This document shows positions 63,768-64,000 of a DNA stretch of 64,000 bases, one piece after another (the first letter of the stretch is position 1; each line of letters starts with the position of its first letter). The translations under genes and the position numbers were made by a program. Source of the DNA: Acidimicrobiia bacterium (GTDB lineage Bacteria; Actinomycetota; Acidimicrobiia; IMCC26256; JAGNEX01); contig JACJWE010000003.1 of assembly GCA_020637365.1 (NCBI GenBank), positions 124,001 to 188,000 of the forward strand. Reading direction: 5' to 3'. Under the pieces are notes generated by a model that worked only from the letters and a program-made list of their open reading frames with translations, was not told the origin of the DNA and did no database searches.

Positions 63768-64000
63768 ATGACAACGATCTGGGTCCTCCGAGTGTGTTGG
63801 GCGCTCCTTGCGCTCACCCTTGGCAGCGCGGTCGCTGAACGTAGCGACAGCTGGGACCAGGCCGCCCAGATCGTTGCCCAGGCCGAGTTTTGGATCCCGT
63901 GGGCATGTGGACTCTTCGCCCTGTTGGTGCCACGTCCATGGGGCATCGTCGTTACCCGCCTCGGCGCCGCGACAGGTTTGTTCGCCACCGCCCTCATCGC
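63768..64000 (+). CDS. Membrane protein, truncated at the window edge
   Basis: ATG 63768 with AGGAAGG upstream gives 77 residues with no stop before 64000. Three hydrophobic segments in view: LRVCWALLALTLGSAV, FWIPWACGLFALLVP and ALI at the edge. No family recognised from this part. Divergent from the MetE-like gene. Confidence 0.6.
   Translation, partial: MTTIWVLRVCWALLALTLGSAVAERSDSWDQAAQIVAQAEFWIPWACGLFALLVPRPWGIVVTRLGAATGLFATALI

Overview
The window is high-GC bacterial chromosome carrying ordinary housekeeping genes. I read it as an actinobacterium, probably of class Acidimicrobiia (Ilumatobacter/Microthrix-like); this is inference from gene content. Supporting genes are a deazaflavin (F420)-type nitroreductase, Ni-superoxide dismutase with its SodX-type protease, a PknB-type kinase with PASTA repeats, an MMPL transporter, an EtfD-like iron-sulfur membrane oxidoreductase, GlnR-like boxes before amt, a full GatCAB set and a menaquinone pathway.

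Layout. 1-6.3 kb (minus): a membrane sensor running off the left edge, then the branched-chain amino acid operon ilvB-ilvN-ilvC with a hydroxyisobutyrate-dehydrogenase-like gene. 6.7-9.8 kb: an FmdB-type zinc ribbon, a 16-bp repeat array, a 32-residue hydrophobic microprotein and a TPM-domain membrane protein. 9.8-15.7 kb: alpha/beta hydrolase, dusB, maf, a methyltransferase and the F420-type oxidoreductase. 15.7-19.8 kb (minus): gatC-gatA-gatB and nth. 20.2-24.9 kb: nitrogen and sulfur assimilation (amt-glnB; divergent sulfite reductase plus DUF4202). 25.2-32.3 kb: EtfD-like oxidoreductase, a frameshifted lactate-dehydrogenase-like gene, two CNNM/CorC proteins and dcd. 32.5-34.3 kb: an odd tRNA-Gly(CCC) followed by a two-gene Kiwa anti-phage system (kwaA-kwaB). 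34.5-38.2 kb (minus): a surface O-acylation operon (MBOAT, Arg-rich protein, SGNH hydrolase). 38.3-39.8 kb: sodN/sodX and a lipoprotein. 40-52.4 kb: YjbQ, a polyprenyl synthase and menG, menF, menD, menH, menC, menA, menE with two TetR regulators and an SCP2 protein; menB is not here. 52.4-58 kb: MFS exporter, an SDR lacking its catalytic residues, the PASTA kinase and a small membrane protein. 58.1-64 kb: MMPL, ligA, a MetE-like protein and a truncated membrane protein.

About eleven single-base frameshifts break otherwise well-conserved genes (glnB, an lldD-like gene, the polyprenyl synthase, menF, a tetR, menA, and five in the kinase). In every case the protein continues correctly in the next frame. 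Several are probably essential, so I suspect consensus errors more than decay. These genes are given as whole loci.

The clearest defence system is Kiwa. The less described items are the hydrophobic microprotein beside a 16-bp repeat array, in-frame 15-bp minisatellites in three unrelated genes, a Ni-SOD with an altered nickel hook, and a double siroheme/4Fe-4S motif in the sulfite reductase.
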